Below, piece by piece: positions 17,010 through 26,099 of a stretch of 64,000 nucleotides of DNA. The position numbers were made by a program, and so were the translations under genes. Source of the DNA: Streptomyces brevispora. Lineage in GTDB: Bacteria; Actinomycetota; Actinomycetes; Streptomycetales; Streptomycetaceae. Location of the stretch: positions 682,001 through 746,000 of the forward strand of contig NZ_VIWW01000002.1 of the NCBI RefSeq assembly GCF_007829885.1, written 5' to 3'. Each line of letters starts with the position of its first letter. Position 1 is the stretch's first letter. The notes under the pieces are model-generated. The model saw only the letters and a program-made list of their open reading frames with translations, did not search any database and was not told the origin of the DNA.

Positions 17010-20000
17010 ATGATCCTCACGGAGTCGGAACTCGGGGACACCGCGAAGACGGGCGACGAGCAATGCACCACCACGACCTACGCCCGCAACACCGCGGCCA
17101 ATATCCTCACCCTCGTCTCCGAGGCCAAGACCGTTGCCCGAGCGTGCGGCACCACCCCCACGCTGCCCGATGACCTGATCTCGGCACAGCGGAACTATTA
17201 CGACGGTGCGACCAGCCTCACCACCGCACCCGTCAAGGGCGATGTGACCCGCCTGGACGAACAGGACGCCAAGGGCACCGGCTATCTCACCACCGCCACC
17301 CACACCTACGACCAGCACGGCCGCGAGAAGACCGCGACCGACGCCCTGCAGAACACCACCACCACCGAATACCTCCCCGTCACCACCGAGGCCCCCACCT
17401 CGATCAAGGTGACGAATGCGGCGAAGCACGAATCCACCACGACCTACGAGCCCGCCCGCGGCGTCGCCACGGCGGAGGTGGATGCCAATGGGAAGCGCAC
17501 CGACGCGGTCCATGACGGCCTCGGCCGCGTGCTGAAGGTGTGGGAGCCGGGATGGACCAAGGCCGATCACGGTGACAAGCCGTCCGCCCAGTACAGCTAC
17601 ACGATCTCCAAGACGGCTGCCAACGCCGTCGCCACCAGCACGTTGAAGCAGAACGGCGACTACCGCACCACCTACGCGCTGTACGACGGGCTGCTGCGCG
17701 AACGCCAGACGCAGGCGCCGGCCACCGGCACCCAGGACCGCATCATGACCGAGACGATGTACGACACCCGTGGCTGGGCCTGGCAGTCGTACGCCGCCTA
17801 CTACGCGGCCGGGCTTCCCTCGGCGGAGCTCGAGTCCACCACGGTGAACAAGGTCCCGGCCGCGACACGGAACCTGTTCGACGGCATGGGCCGGATCACC
17901 GACTCGCTGTCGGTCAAGTATGGGGACGAGCAGTGGCGCACCAAGATGGCTTTCGGCGGTGACCGGACCACGGTGATCCCGCCGAAGGGCGGAACCGCTT
18001 CGACCACGGTGACCGACGCGCGTGGGCGCACGACCGACCTGCTCCAGTACACCGACACAGCACGGACCGCCTCACAGAAGACCACGTACACGTACGGAAA
18101 GTACGACGAACCGAAGGCGGTCACCGACCCCGACGGCAACGTCTGGAGCTACACCTTCGACAGCCGTGGCCAGAAGACCGTGGTCGACGACCCGGACCAG
18201 GGTGAGGTCCACAACACGTACGACGACGCCGGTCGCGTCACGGCTGTGACCAACGACCGTCACATCACCCTGACCACGGAGTACGACAAGCTCGGACGCA
18301 AGACCGGCGTCAAGCAGGGCGACACCGTACTGGCGAAGTGGACCTACGACACCCTGGCCAAGGGGCAGCTCACCAGTAGCACGCGTTACGTGGACGGCGC
18401 CGCGTACACCACCGCGGCCGGGGCCTTCGACGACCGCTACCAGCCCACTTCCACCATCACCACGGTTCCCTCCGCGGCCGGAGGACTGGCGGGTACGTAC
18501 ACCTGGACCTACGGCTACAAGCCCGAGACCGGGGCTCTGCTCTGGACGTTGAACCCGGCTGTCGGGAACATTCCCGCCGACCGCGTCACCACCAACTACA
18601 ACAGCGACGACCTGCCCTTCCGCGTCAGCGGCGGACTCGGCGTCCTGGTCTCCAACACGACCTACGACGAGTTCTCCCGCTCCCAGCGACTCGAGTACGG
18701 GGCCACGCTGGGCAAGAAGGTCTACAAGTCCCAGATCTACGACGAGCACACCGGCCGCGTGACCCGGCAGATCACCGACCGGGACATCGCACCCCAGCGC
18801 GTGGACGACACCTCGTACTCCTACGACCCCGCCGGTAACGTCACCGGAGTGACATCGGTCAGCGGCCAGGACACGCAGAAGTCCACCGACACCCAGTGCT
18901 TCAAGAACGATCCCCTGGGCCGGCTCTCCGCGGCATGGACCGCGAAGACGGACTGCGCCGCTGGTCCTTCGACAGCGACGGTTGGCGGGCCCGACGCCTA
19001 CTGGCAGAGCTACGGCTACGACGCCCTGGGTAACCGCACCGAGCAGACCGACCACGCCGCCACGACCACCGGCACGGACGCGATCACCACTTACACCCAC
19101 CCCGCGCCCGGAACGGGCCTGCCCCACGGTGTGCAGCAGGCCAAGGTCAACGGCGGCCCGGACAACGGCCGCACCAGCACCTTCGAGTACGACGAGACAG
19201 GCAACACCACCAAGCGCACCATCGGCACCACCACCCAGAACCTGACCTGGGACCCGGAGGGCCACCTCGCCACCCTCACCGAGGCCGGCAAGACCAGCAG
19301 CTACCTCTACGACGCCGACGGCAACCGGCTCATCACCAAGAACGCCGACGGCTCCAGCACCCTCACCCTGCCCGACGGCGACCAGCTCGACCTGGCCGCG
19401 AACGGCACCAAAACCGGTACCCGCTACTACACGCACAACGGAGAAACCGTCGCGGTCCGCACCGGCGGAACCATCTCCTACCTCATCAGCGACCACCAGG
19501 GCACCGCGATGAGCGCCATCGCCATCGGAACCCTCGCCATCACCCGAAGAAAACAACTCCCCTTCGGCCAGCTCAGATCCTCACAGTCAACGGCCTTCGG
19601 AAACCGCGGCTTCGTCGGCGGAACCAACGACCCCACCGGCCTCACCCACCTCGGCGCCCGCGAATACGACCCCACCCTCGGCCGCTTCCTCAGCGTCGAC
19701 CCCATCATCGACACTGCAGACCCGGCCCAGATGAACGCCTACAGCTACGCCCACAACAGCCCCCTCACCAAATCCGACCCGGACGGCCTCCGCCCGGACG
19801 GACCCGCCGGCGGCGCCACGTACAACGACGACCGTTGGGCAGAAGACCGTGGAATGAACGCGGGGTACACGTACAAGAGCGGAAAATGGGTCTGGCACCA
19901 GACACCCAAATCCTGGTTCGATCCCCGCTATCAGGCGTATCGGGCCAACCCAAGCGGATACAAGGTCTACCACTACAATGCGCAGGCGGTAGCTGCGAAA

Positions 20001-20564
20001 AAAGCTCAAGCTGTCAAACTAGCGGCCGCCCGAAAAGCTAACGCCGATGCCGAGCGCCGCGAGATGGGCGTCAAAGAGGCCATCTCGGAGATGACCGTCG
20101 GAAACCTGAAGAAGTTGTGGAACAGCTACACTTCGGGAGATACTGCGGGGCGCTGCCTTAGCGGTTCGGCGGGATTCATAGTCGGGGGCACTGGGCAAGT
20201 CTGCTTGGTCACTACCAAGCGCCCCGACGGAAAGACAGACTATGGGCTGTCTGCCAACTACGGTGCGGAGATGTTGTCGTTCGGGGCCGGTCTGCAGTAC
20301 GAGATGTATGGCAGCAACGCTGACGATTTCGAACAGCTGCGAGGCGACAGTACCGGAGCTAATGCATCCCTTGGGATGGGCGTGCAAGTCTCCGGCAGTC
20401 ACGAATACGCCATAAATCGGTCGGGGAATTCGGTTACTGTAGTACGAAATAGTCGCGGAGAGCCTGTCACGGCCACCTCCTTGGCTGCAGGGGCCGGGGT
20501 TGGGGTCGAAGTAGGTGTACAGAGCGCATATGGCACTAGGATAGGGCACCTCTTCACCCGGTAA
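17010..20564 (+). CDS. Rhs/YD-repeat toxin, 5'-truncated, with C-x15-C tip
   Basis: 1,184 residues are readable. They consist of YD-type repeats (for example YDTRGWAWQ, YDDAGRVTAV, YDALGNRTEQT), the Rhs core (YLISDHQGT, HLGAREYDPTLGRFLSVDP, YAHNSPLTKSDPDGLRP around residues 825-925) and a variable tip of about 250 aa. No signal peptide or Rhs N-terminal domain is present and the frame opens against a helicase fragment, so the 5' part is missing and expression is doubtful. The tip is glycine-rich with Cys at about residues 1049 and 1065 (RCLSGSAG, GQVCLV). The same spacing recurs in the two downstream tips. Rhs proteins are contact- or secretion-dependent polymorphic toxins. The tip activity is unknown. 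The partner gene at 20623 should be the immunity gene. Confidence 0.8.
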   Translation: MILTESELGDTAKTGDEQCTTTTYARNTAANILTLVSEAKTVARACGTTPTLPDDLISAQRNYYDGATSLTTAPVKGDVTRLDEQDAKGTGYLTTATHTYDQHGREKTATDALQNTTTTEYLPVTTEAPTSIKVTNAAKHESTTTYEPARGVATAEVDANGKRTDAVHDGLGRVLKVWEPGWTKADHGDKPSAQYSYTISKTAANAVATSTLKQNGDYRTTYALYDGLLRERQTQAPATGTQDRIMTETMYDTRGWAWQSYAAYYAAGLPSAELESTTVNKVPAATRNLFDGMGRITDSLSVKYGDEQWRTKMAFGGDRTTVIPPKGGTASTTVTDARGRTTDLLQYTDTARTASQKTTYTYGKYDEPKAVTDPDGNVWSYTFDSRGQKTVVDDPDQGEVHNTYDDAGRVTAVTNDRHITLTTEYDKLGRKTGVKQGDTVLAKWTYDTLAKGQLTSSTRYVDGAAYTTAAGAFDDRYQPTSTITTVPSAAGGLAGTYTWTYGYKPETGALLWTLNPAVGNIPADRVTTNYNSDDLPFRVSGGLGVLVSNTTYDEFSRSQRLEYGATLGKKVYKSQIYDEHTGRVTRQITDRDIAPQRVDDTSYSYDPAGNVTGVTSVSGQDTQKSTDTQCFKNDPLGRLSAAWTAKTDCAAGPSTATVGGPDAYWQSYGYDALGNRTEQTDHAATTTGTDAITTYTHPAPGTGLPHGVQQAKVNGGPDNGRTSTFEYDETGNTTKRTIGTTTQNLTWDPEGHLATLTEAGKTSSYLYDADGNRLITKNADGSSTLTLPDGDQLDLAANGTKTGTRYYTHNGETVAVRTGGTISYLISDHQGTAMSAIAIGTLAITRRKQLPFGQLRSSQSTAFGNRGFVGGTNDPTGLTHLGAREYDPTLGRFLSVDPIIDTADPAQMNAYSYAHNSPLTKSDPDGLRPDGPAGGATYNDDRWAEDRGMNAGYTYKSGKWVWHQTPKSWFDPRYQAYRANPSGYKVYHYNAQAVAAKKAQAVKLAAARKANADAERREMGVKEAISEMTVGNLKKLWNSYTSGDTAGRCLSGSAGFIVGGTGQVCLVTTKRPDGKTDYGLSANYGAEMLSFGAGLQYEMYGSNADDFEQLRGDSTGANASLGMGVQVSGSHEYAINRSGNSVTVVRNSRGEPVTATSLAAGAGVGVEVGVQSAYGTRIGHLFTR
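19196..19975 (+). repeat. Rhs core repeat copy 1
   Basis: Encodes the conserved core and the start of the tip linker. It is nearly identical at DNA level to 21753-22262 (matching 19470-19975) and 24332-24990 (matching 19196-19870). The copies are direct repeats and could serve as recombination tracts for tip exchange. Confidence 0.85.
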
Positions 20565-20580
20565 CTTTGGCGATCACTTG

Positions 20581-20610
20581 AGGCGCACGGACCTATCAGT
20601 CCGTGCGCCT
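20581..20610. terminator. 12-bp perfect hairpin between Rhs tip and immunity gene
   Basis: Stem arms 20581-20592 and 20599-20610 around a 6-nt loop, 16 bp after the Rhs stop. No U-tract follows; instead GGAGGT and the next gene's ATG come at once. It may be a partial terminator or attenuator that sets the toxin/immunity ratio. Confidence 0.6.
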
Positions 20611-20622
20611 CCGGAGGTAAGA

Positions 20623-20889
20623 ATGTACGAAATGATCCTTGCGGCTCGAACCTCGCATTCTGTGAACTACGGAGAACTCACCATCGGGGCAATTGTCGCT
20701 ATATTTGGATCCGTCCTGGCATTGAACACTCGAGGCTGCGCCGAGGCGGCTGCCGACTTCTTGGGAAATAAGGCGTTCCCGGCCCTCTATCACAATGAAA
20801 TCTTCTTGAGAGTTCCGGCCGCATTCTTTGCGATATTGGGGTCGATATTCGCTTTGATAAACATCAAAATTCTATTCTTTGGGTTCTAG
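20623..20889 (+). CDS. Two-helix membrane protein, putative Rhs immunity protein 1
   Basis: Protein of 88 aa (MYEMILAART...) with a near-perfect ribosome site, GGAGGT, 4 nt before the ATG. Two hydrophobic helices: IGAIVAIFGSVLALN (about 20-35) and LRVPAAFFAILGSIFALI (about 62-80), with a polar loop between. It aligns with the protein at 25821-26084 (EMILAA/EILAAA, ALN/AFN, a second helix with A-F-x-x-x-L/A-G) and more weakly with that at 22893. Placement right after an Rhs tip and lower GC than the Rhs core fit a cognate immunity protein. A membrane location suggests the toxin acts on or through the membrane. Function is inferred. Confidence 0.65.
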   Translation: MYEMILAARTSHSVNYGELTIGAIVAIFGSVLALNTRGCAEAAADFLGNKAFPALYHNEIFLRVPAAFFAILGSIFALINIKILFFGF

Positions 20890-20941
20890 TACTTCAGTCG
20901 CGCTTCTTCATTTGTCCTGGCCACAGGGCCCTTTTGAAGCC

Positions 20942-21745
20942 TAGTGTTTCGTGATCCCGTTCATGTCAGTTCGAGTTGTTATTGACGAGTTTCTTCACGT
21001 TGGTCGCGACGAGTCTGACCTTCGCGAGGACCTCGCCAGCGGTCGCGGTCCAGGTGAACGGGTTCGCGCTCTCGTTCCAGGAGTTGATGTAGTCGCGGAT
21101 CTGCTTGATCAGGACGTTGACGCTGGAGAAGGTTGCCGCGGCGGATGGACTGTCGGGTCAGGATTCCGAACCGGATCTCGATCAGGTTCAGCCACGAGGA
21201 CCCGACGGAAGTGAAATGGAAGTGGACGTGCGGGTTCTTGGCCAGCCACTCCTTGACCTCCGGGGTGGTGTGCGTCGAGAGGTTGTCCAGGACGACATGG
21301 ATGTCCTTCTCGGCGTGCAATCTGACGCCTTCTTCAAGAAGGCCAGGAAGTCCTTGCCGTTCCGGGTCGGCTTGCACTCGCCGATCACTTCGCCGGTGGT
21401 CACGTTCAGGGCGGCGAACAGGTTCGTGGTGCCGTGCCGGACGTAGTCGGCGGTGCGCTTCTCGCTCGTCGCCTGGATCTGCGTCTTCTCGTCAATCGAG
21501 AGGACCACCGCGCCACCAGGTGGGGCGAGGTAGAGGCCGATCACGTCGGCGACCTTCTCCGCGAACGTGGGGGCCTTCGAGATCTTGAAGGTGCCGTTCC
21601 GGTGCGGCTTGAGATGCTCCTCGCGCCAGATTCGCGCGATGTAGTGCCAGGACCCGGAGATGCCCTCGGTCCGCTTCAGGTATTGCGCCAACTCGCGTGT
21701 GGACCAGTGCGAAAGCCCCGTGCCATCGACAAACCGCAACCCAGA
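20942..21745 (-). pseudogene. IS630-family transposase remnant
   Basis: Two minus-strand frames carry IS630 motifs: VLSIDEKTQIQA (first Asp) in the frame ending near 21188, then VVLDNLSTHTTPEVKEW (second Asp, His) and SSWLNLIEI (Glu) in the frame ending at 20979. A single-base shift separates them around 21330. The N-terminal HTH region is missing: homology stops at about 21745, where Rhs core sequence starts abruptly. The element is therefore truncated and inactive, inserted between Rhs cassettes 1 and 2. Confidence 0.8.
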
Positions 21746-21750
21746 GCGGC

Positions 21751-22863
21751 ACCGTCTCCTACCTCATCAGCGACCACCAGGGCACCGCGATGAGCGCCAT
21801 CGCCGTGGGAACCCTCGCCATCACCCGAAGGAAACAACTCCCCTTCGGCCAGCTCAGATCCTCACAGTCAACAGCCTTCGGCAACCGCGGCTTCGTCGGC
21901 GGAACCAACGACCCCACCGGCCTCACCCACCTCGGCGCCCGCGAATACGACCCCACCCTCGGCCGCTTCCTCAGCGTCGACCCCATCATCGACACCGCTG
22001 ACCCGGCCCAGATGAACGCCTACAGCTACGCCCACAACAGCCCCCTCACCAAGTCCGACCCGGACGGCCTCCGCCCGGACGGCCCGGCCGGCGGCGCCAC
22101 GTACAACGACGATCGCTGGGCCTCCGACCGTGGAATGAACGCGGGGTACACGTACAAGAGCGGAAAATGGGTCTGGCACCAGACACCCAAATCCTGGTTC
22201 GATCCCCGCTATCAGGCATATCGGGCCAACCCAAGCGGATACAAGGTATTCCACTACAATGCACAGAAGGCCGCACAAGCAAGGGCTCAGGCTGTAGCGG
22301 CGGCCAAGGCGCGAGCCGACGCAGCACGACGCAAGAAAGAAAGCGTTTTGAGTGCAGTTGTGCGTGGATTTAATTCTACTCGCTCCGCCGGTGGTGGGAC
22401 CCCTGCAGGAATTCTCCTCTCCAAGTTGGGTGGAGCGGTTATCGAGGGCGTGGCCGCAGCCACGGGCTTGACCAATGCTAAAGGTAGCTGCGCTTATATG
22501 AGCTTCGGAATTGGTTCGGTGTATGGAGCCTCCTTCTGCATCGTTATGGTTAGGCGCCCAGACGGGTCCACCCAAATCGGGACTACTCGCTCCCTCTCGG
22601 CAGGTGGGTTTGGTAAAGGGTTTGGCGGAGGCGTGTCGACTCTCAGGAGCAATGCAGACGATATCGGGGATTTTGAAGGCTTCGGACGCGACATCGGTGG
22701 CGGAGCGTACAGGGGGGTTGGTATTGAAGTCAACCATGAAACGGCCATCGGAACAAAGAACTCCCAAGGGCAGCAAGTGTATTCGGCTGAGCTTGGGGCC
22801 GGTGTCGGCACAGGCTTTGAATTCAGTGCAGGTGAGAACTTCACTTGGGCTAGAGAATGGTGA
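21751..22863 (+). CDS. Orphan Rhs C-terminal cassette 2 (core fragment plus tip)
   Basis: Begins inside the Rhs core (TVSYLISDHQG) directly at the IS630 remnant and has no Rhs upstream region. The frame is open back to 21697 through transposase DNA, so a real start is not evident. After the core (near-identical DNA to copy 1 up to about 22262) comes a distinct tip of ~200 aa with an Ala/Arg/Lys-rich helix, then SCAYMSFG and ASFCIVMVRRPDG, with Cys codons at 22489 and 22537. The C-x15-C spacing is identical to that in cassettes 1 and 3. Such orphan tips are normally silent stores that can recombine onto the full Rhs gene. An immunity candidate follows at 22893. Confidence 0.75.
   Translation, partial: TVSYLISDHQGTAMSAIAVGTLAITRRKQLPFGQLRSSQSTAFGNRGFVGGTNDPTGLTHLGAREYDPTLGRFLSVDPIIDTADPAQMNAYSYAHNSPLTKSDPDGLRPDGPAGGATYNDDRWASDRGMNAGYTYKSGKWVWHQTPKSWFDPRYQAYRANPSGYKVFHYNAQKAAQARAQAVAAAKARADAARRKKESVLSAVVRGFNSTRSAGGGTPAGILLSKLGGAVIEGVAAATGLTNAKGSCAYMSFGIGSVYGASFCIVMVRRPDGSTQIGTTRSLSAGGFGKGFGGGVSTLRSNADDIGDFEGFGRDIGGGAYRGVGIEVNHETAIGTKNSQGQQVYSAELGAGVGTGFEFSAGENFTWAREW
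21753..22262 (+). repeat. Rhs core repeat copy 2
   Basis: Direct repeat of about 19470-19975, differing at scattered bases. Homology ends where the two tips diverge, after the HYNAQ codons. Confidence 0.85.
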
Positions 22864-22892
22864 AGGCAAACTATGAACGGAGCTGAGTTCGA

Positions 22893-23102
22893 ATGCTATC
22901 GACTCTTGTCGGCGTGGCATTCTTGTTGTTCGGGGTCTCGCTTCTCGGGAACTTCTGGAATGTTGCAGGGAGAATATTCGAACGGGTCTCCGACTTCGTG
23001 AATGACGGGGTGGCCACAGTGAATACCTTCAGGATGATCGGCGTGTTTGTTGTGGTTATCGGTATAGGCTGGGTTGCGGAAGGGGTGCGACAAATTCTTT
23101 AG
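22893..23102 (+). CDS. Two-helix membrane protein, putative Rhs immunity protein 2
   Basis: Protein of 69 aa, 29 bp after the cassette 2 stop; GGAG lies 10 nt before the ATG. Helix 1 is LVGVAFLLFGVSLLGNFW, then an amphipathic stretch (RIFERVSDFVND), then helix 2 MIGVFVVVIGIGWVAEG. The layout and the F-R-M-x-G-x-F start of helix 2 resemble the partners of cassettes 1 and 3. By position it is the immunity protein for tip 2. The small size and lack of enzyme motifs fit a membrane-inserted antagonist. Inference from context. Confidence 0.6.
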   Translation: MLSTLVGVAFLLFGVSLLGNFWNVAGRIFERVSDFVNDGVATVNTFRMIGVFVVVIGIGWVAEGVRQIL

Positions 23103-23150
23103 TCTCGATCTTTCTTGACGCTGACGGATTCGGTGCCTCGCCGCATTGCC

Positions 23151-23185
23151 GGGACGTCCGCATGCATCCAGCATGCGGACGTCCC
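23151..23185. terminator. 15-bp perfect hairpin after immunity gene 2
   Basis: Arms 23151-23165 and 23171-23185, loop ATCCA. It lies 48 bp after the immunity 2 stop. No clear U-tract, but the stem is long and GC-rich, so it is a likely terminator for cassette 2. Confidence 0.7.
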
Positions 23186-23418
23186 TCCGCCTGCGATGCG
23201 CCATATCTGGTGTAAATAAGATCCAGAGTGGCAAATGATTCCCGCTGTTGAGCGTGCATGTCTCAGTCATCCTGCTCACCGTCGCATGCGTGGGTGTACT
23301 CATCGGCTGGGGTTTGCCCGCGTTTCACTTAGGGCTTGCAGAAGAATAAGTTGCGTGTTGCCAGTCTTGACACCACAGCTCAGGCCGGGTGTTCGAGAGC
23401 AGGTTAATTCCCTGCAAG

Positions 23419-24313
23419 TTACAACGGCTAACACAATGAGGTGGATCGGTCCTGTTGACCGTGTCCGCGTCAGGAGTAGGGCGTTGTCCGGGCATGGGGA
23501 CTTCGCCGTGGATTGTGTCGGATGACCTGTGGGAGCGGATCGAGCCGCTGCTGCCACGCAAGGAACGCCGATTCAGGCACCCGGGCCGTAAGCCGCTGCC
23601 GGACCGGCAGGTGTTGTGCGGCATCCTCTTCGTGCTGCACACCGGCATCCAATGGGAGTACCTGCCCGCGGAGTTGGGCTTCGGCTCGGGCATGACCTGC
23701 TGGCGGCGGCTGCAGGACTGGAACGAGGCCGGCGTCTGGCAGCAGCTGCACGAAGTGCTGCTGGCCGAGCTCAACGCGGCGGCCCGTCTCGACTGGTCGC
23801 GTGCGGTGGTCGACTCCAGTCACGTGCGGGCCATATAAGGGGGAGCCAGACGGGACCGAGTCCGGTCGATCGTGGCCGAACCGGATCGAAACACCACCTG
23901 ATCACCGACGGAAACGGCACCCCGCTCGCCGTGATCCTCACGGGTGGCAACCGCAACGACGTCACCCAGCTCATGCCGCTGATCGACGCCATCCCGCCCA
24001 TCAGGGGCCGGATCGGACACCCCCGGCGCAAGCCGGACTCACTCTTCGCGGACCGCGGGTACGACCACGACATCTACCGCGACCAGGTCCGACAACGCCG
24101 CATCGTGCCAGCCATCGCCCGCCGCGGCACCCTCCACGGCACCGGGCTGGGCACCTACCGCTGGGTCGTCGAACGCAGCTTCGCCTGGCTCCACGGCTTC
24201 AACGCCTCCGCATCCGCTGGGAACGACGAGCAGACATCCACGAAGCCTTCCTCAAACTCGCCTGCTGCCTCATCACCCACCGACAGATCAACTCATTGTG
24301 TTAGCCGTTGTAA
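23419..24313. mobile_element. Decayed IS5-family element in the Rhs spacer
   Basis: Perfect 22-bp inverted repeats at 23419-23440 and 24292-24313 (TTACAACGGC at the left). The exact boundary against a TA or TTA duplication is ambiguous. The element contains one broken transposase (23494-24304). It sits between immunity gene 2 and the third Rhs core copy. Confidence 0.85.
23494..24304 (+). pseudogene. IS5-family transposase with two frame changes
   Basis: Frame 1 (ATG 23494) gives SPWIVSDDLWERIEPLLP and RAVVDSSHVRAI, then stops at 23838. Frame 2 carries GSKHHLITDGNG, SLFADRGYDHDIYR and YRWVVERSFAWLHG. The expected end (RLRIRWERRADIHEAF, to the stop at 24304) is in a third frame entered near 24205. 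The first change at an A-G run near 23840 could be a programmed -1 shift. The second needs a lost base and would kill the enzyme. Confidence 0.75.
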
Positions 24314-24331
24314 ATCAGCCATATTTGCCAG

Positions 24332-24990
24332 ACAGGCAACACCACCAAGCGCACGGTCGGTACCACCACCCAGAACCTGACCTGGGACCCGGAGGGCCAC
24401 CTCGCCGCCCTCACCGAGGCCGGCAAGACCAGCAGTTACCTCTACGGCGCCGACGGCAACCGGCTCATCACCAAGCACGCCGATGGCTCCAGCACCCTCA
24501 CGCTGCCCGACGGCGACCAGCTCGACCTCGCCGCGAACGGCACCAAAACCGGCACCCGCTACTACACGCACAACGGAGAAACCGTCGCGGTCCGCACCGG
24601 CGGAACCATCTCCTACCTCATCAGCGACCACCAGGGCACCGCGATGAGCGCCATCGCCGTCGGAACCCTCGCCATCACCCGAAGGAAACAACTCCCCTTC
24701 GGCCAGCTCAGATCCTCACAGTCAACGGCCTTCGGCAACCGCGGCTTCGTCGGCGGAACCAACGACCCCACCGGCCTCACCCACCTCGGCGCCCGCGAAT
24801 ACGACCCCACCCTCGGCCGCTTCCTCAGCGTCGACCCCATCATCGACACCGCTGACCCGGCCCAGATGAACGCCTACAGCTACGCCCACAACAGCCCCCT
24901 CACCAAATCCGACCCCGACGGCCTCCGCCCCGACGGACCCGCCGGCGGCGCCTCCTACAACGACGACCGATGGGCCAGTGACCGGGGCAT
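24332..24990 (+). repeat. Rhs core repeat copy 3
   Basis: Direct repeat of about 19196-19870, starting at GACAGGCAACACC. It is longer upstream than copy 2, so copies 2 and 3 were formed by separate events. Confidence 0.85.
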
Positions 24991-25571
24991 GAACGCCGGG
25001 TACACGAAGAAAAGCAGCAAATGGGTATGGAAGCAGACACCGAAGAAAGATCAAGAATCCCAGCGCCGGTACAGCAACTACCGTGGTGACTCCGGTAGGT
25101 ACATGGTTCGACGCTTGCCCAAGTATGTTCCTGGCTATCAGATTCATCGAAGCAAGAAATTGCAGAATGGCCCCGATGTTGCTGGCGCGGTTAAGCGAGG
25201 GGCCAAGGCGGTGGGTACGAATATTAAGAGCACTGGTGACTACGTCATGTCATACAGCAGAACGTCAGGCATTTGTGTAAGTGGAAGCGCAATGATCGGT
25301 GCTGGTGTGGGGCGTTCTGCGTGTTTCATGAGCGTGGGGGATGATTATGCATTCGCTTGGACCAAAGAGGACCAAGTTGGAAGCCCCGATCAGCGCGAAC
25401 CATCGTGGAACTTTCGGCACCAGAAATTCGAGAGGTGAAATTGTGCATAGTTTCACGATATCTGGGGGCCCCTATGCCGGAATTGGTGGAAACTTCGGGT
25501 CCGGTTATACTCACATCGCCACAGCGGGTACTGTTGCCGGCGAGGTGGGGGATTTCTTGAAGTTCTGGTAG
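24332..25571 (+). pseudogene. Orphan Rhs C-terminal cassette 3, tip frameshifted
   Basis: Core reads openly (GNTTKRTVGT..., YLISDHQGT, DPTLGRFLSVDP, DPDGLRP), followed by a tip with ICVSGSAMIG and RSACFMSVG. Cys codons are at 25274 and 25322, again C-x15-C. The frame ends at 25438 in non-homologous residues. The expected C-terminus (GTRNSRGEIVHSF, GGNFGSGY), which matches cassettes 1 and 2, is in the +1 frame and stops at 25571. Roughly 45 codons present in the other tips are missing at the same place, so the tip has a deletion plus frameshift and is probably inactive. Confidence 0.75.
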
Positions 25572-25576
25572 TGGGT

Positions 25577-25613
25577 GCTGCTGCATCGTCAATACTAATG
25601 ACGATGCAGCAGC
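25577..25613. terminator. 14-bp perfect hairpin after Rhs cassette 3
   Basis: Arms 25577-25590 and 25600-25613, 9-nt loop, 6 bp after the tip stop. Same position relative to the tip as the hairpin in cassette 1, though the sequence is unrelated. Confidence 0.7.
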
Positions 25614-25820
25614 TAATCGCCGCACGGTGTCAGATGCGGTATATCGCAAGACGGGGGGTGCCGCGCATGCTTGATGCATTCGGGTGTTCCGACAGTGCGG
25701 CGAGGCACCTTAGCTGTCGACGTGTGCTCGCGAGAGATTGCTGGAAACCCTTGGGTGGGAATCCAATTGACCCTTCCCGCCTATTGGTTAAATTTCAAGT
25801 CAACATGTAAGGAGGGGACA

Positions 25821-26084
25821 GTGTCAATCGGTGCAGAGATACTTGCGGCAGCTCCTGAGGCGGGGGCATCCTATGCATATGCGGCAGGACAGGGGATTGT
25901 TGGGGTAGCTGGGATTCTCCTGGCATTTAATTTTCGTGATTCTGCCTACAGAATACACAGTTTCTTCATGAATCGGGGCCCGTTTGGTCCTGGTCCTGGA
26001 TTTAGCCCCGTCGTTATTCGACTTCTAGGAGCATTCTTGGGTGTCGCTCTGAGTTGGACATGTGTCTCCGTCTTGCTTGCTTAG
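25821..26084 (+). CDS. Two-helix membrane protein, putative Rhs immunity protein 3
   Basis: Protein of 87 aa from a GTG with AAGGAGGGG 4 nt upstream, a better start than the ATG at 25671. Helices at about 20-37 (GQGIVGVAGILLAF) and 65-86 (IRLLGAFLGVALSWTCVSVLLA), loop rich in Gly/Pro. Its N-terminus EILAAAPEAG and both helices align with immunity protein 1, so the family is real although its partner tip here is broken. It may survive as an orphan immunity gene giving protection against related tips. A TTGACC/TTAAAT pair about 50 nt upstream could be a promoter. Confidence 0.6.
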   Translation: MSIGAEILAAAPEAGASYAYAAGQGIVGVAGILLAFNFRDSAYRIHSFFMNRGPFGPGPGFSPVVIRLLGAFLGVALSWTCVSVLLA

Positions 26085-26099
26085 CCTCGATCGTTCATG

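Noticed and set aside
18072..19556. 494-codon minus-strand frame antisense to the Rhs gene
   Set aside because: Val/Gly/Arg-rich low-complexity translation opposite clear YD repeats; a codon-bias shadow.
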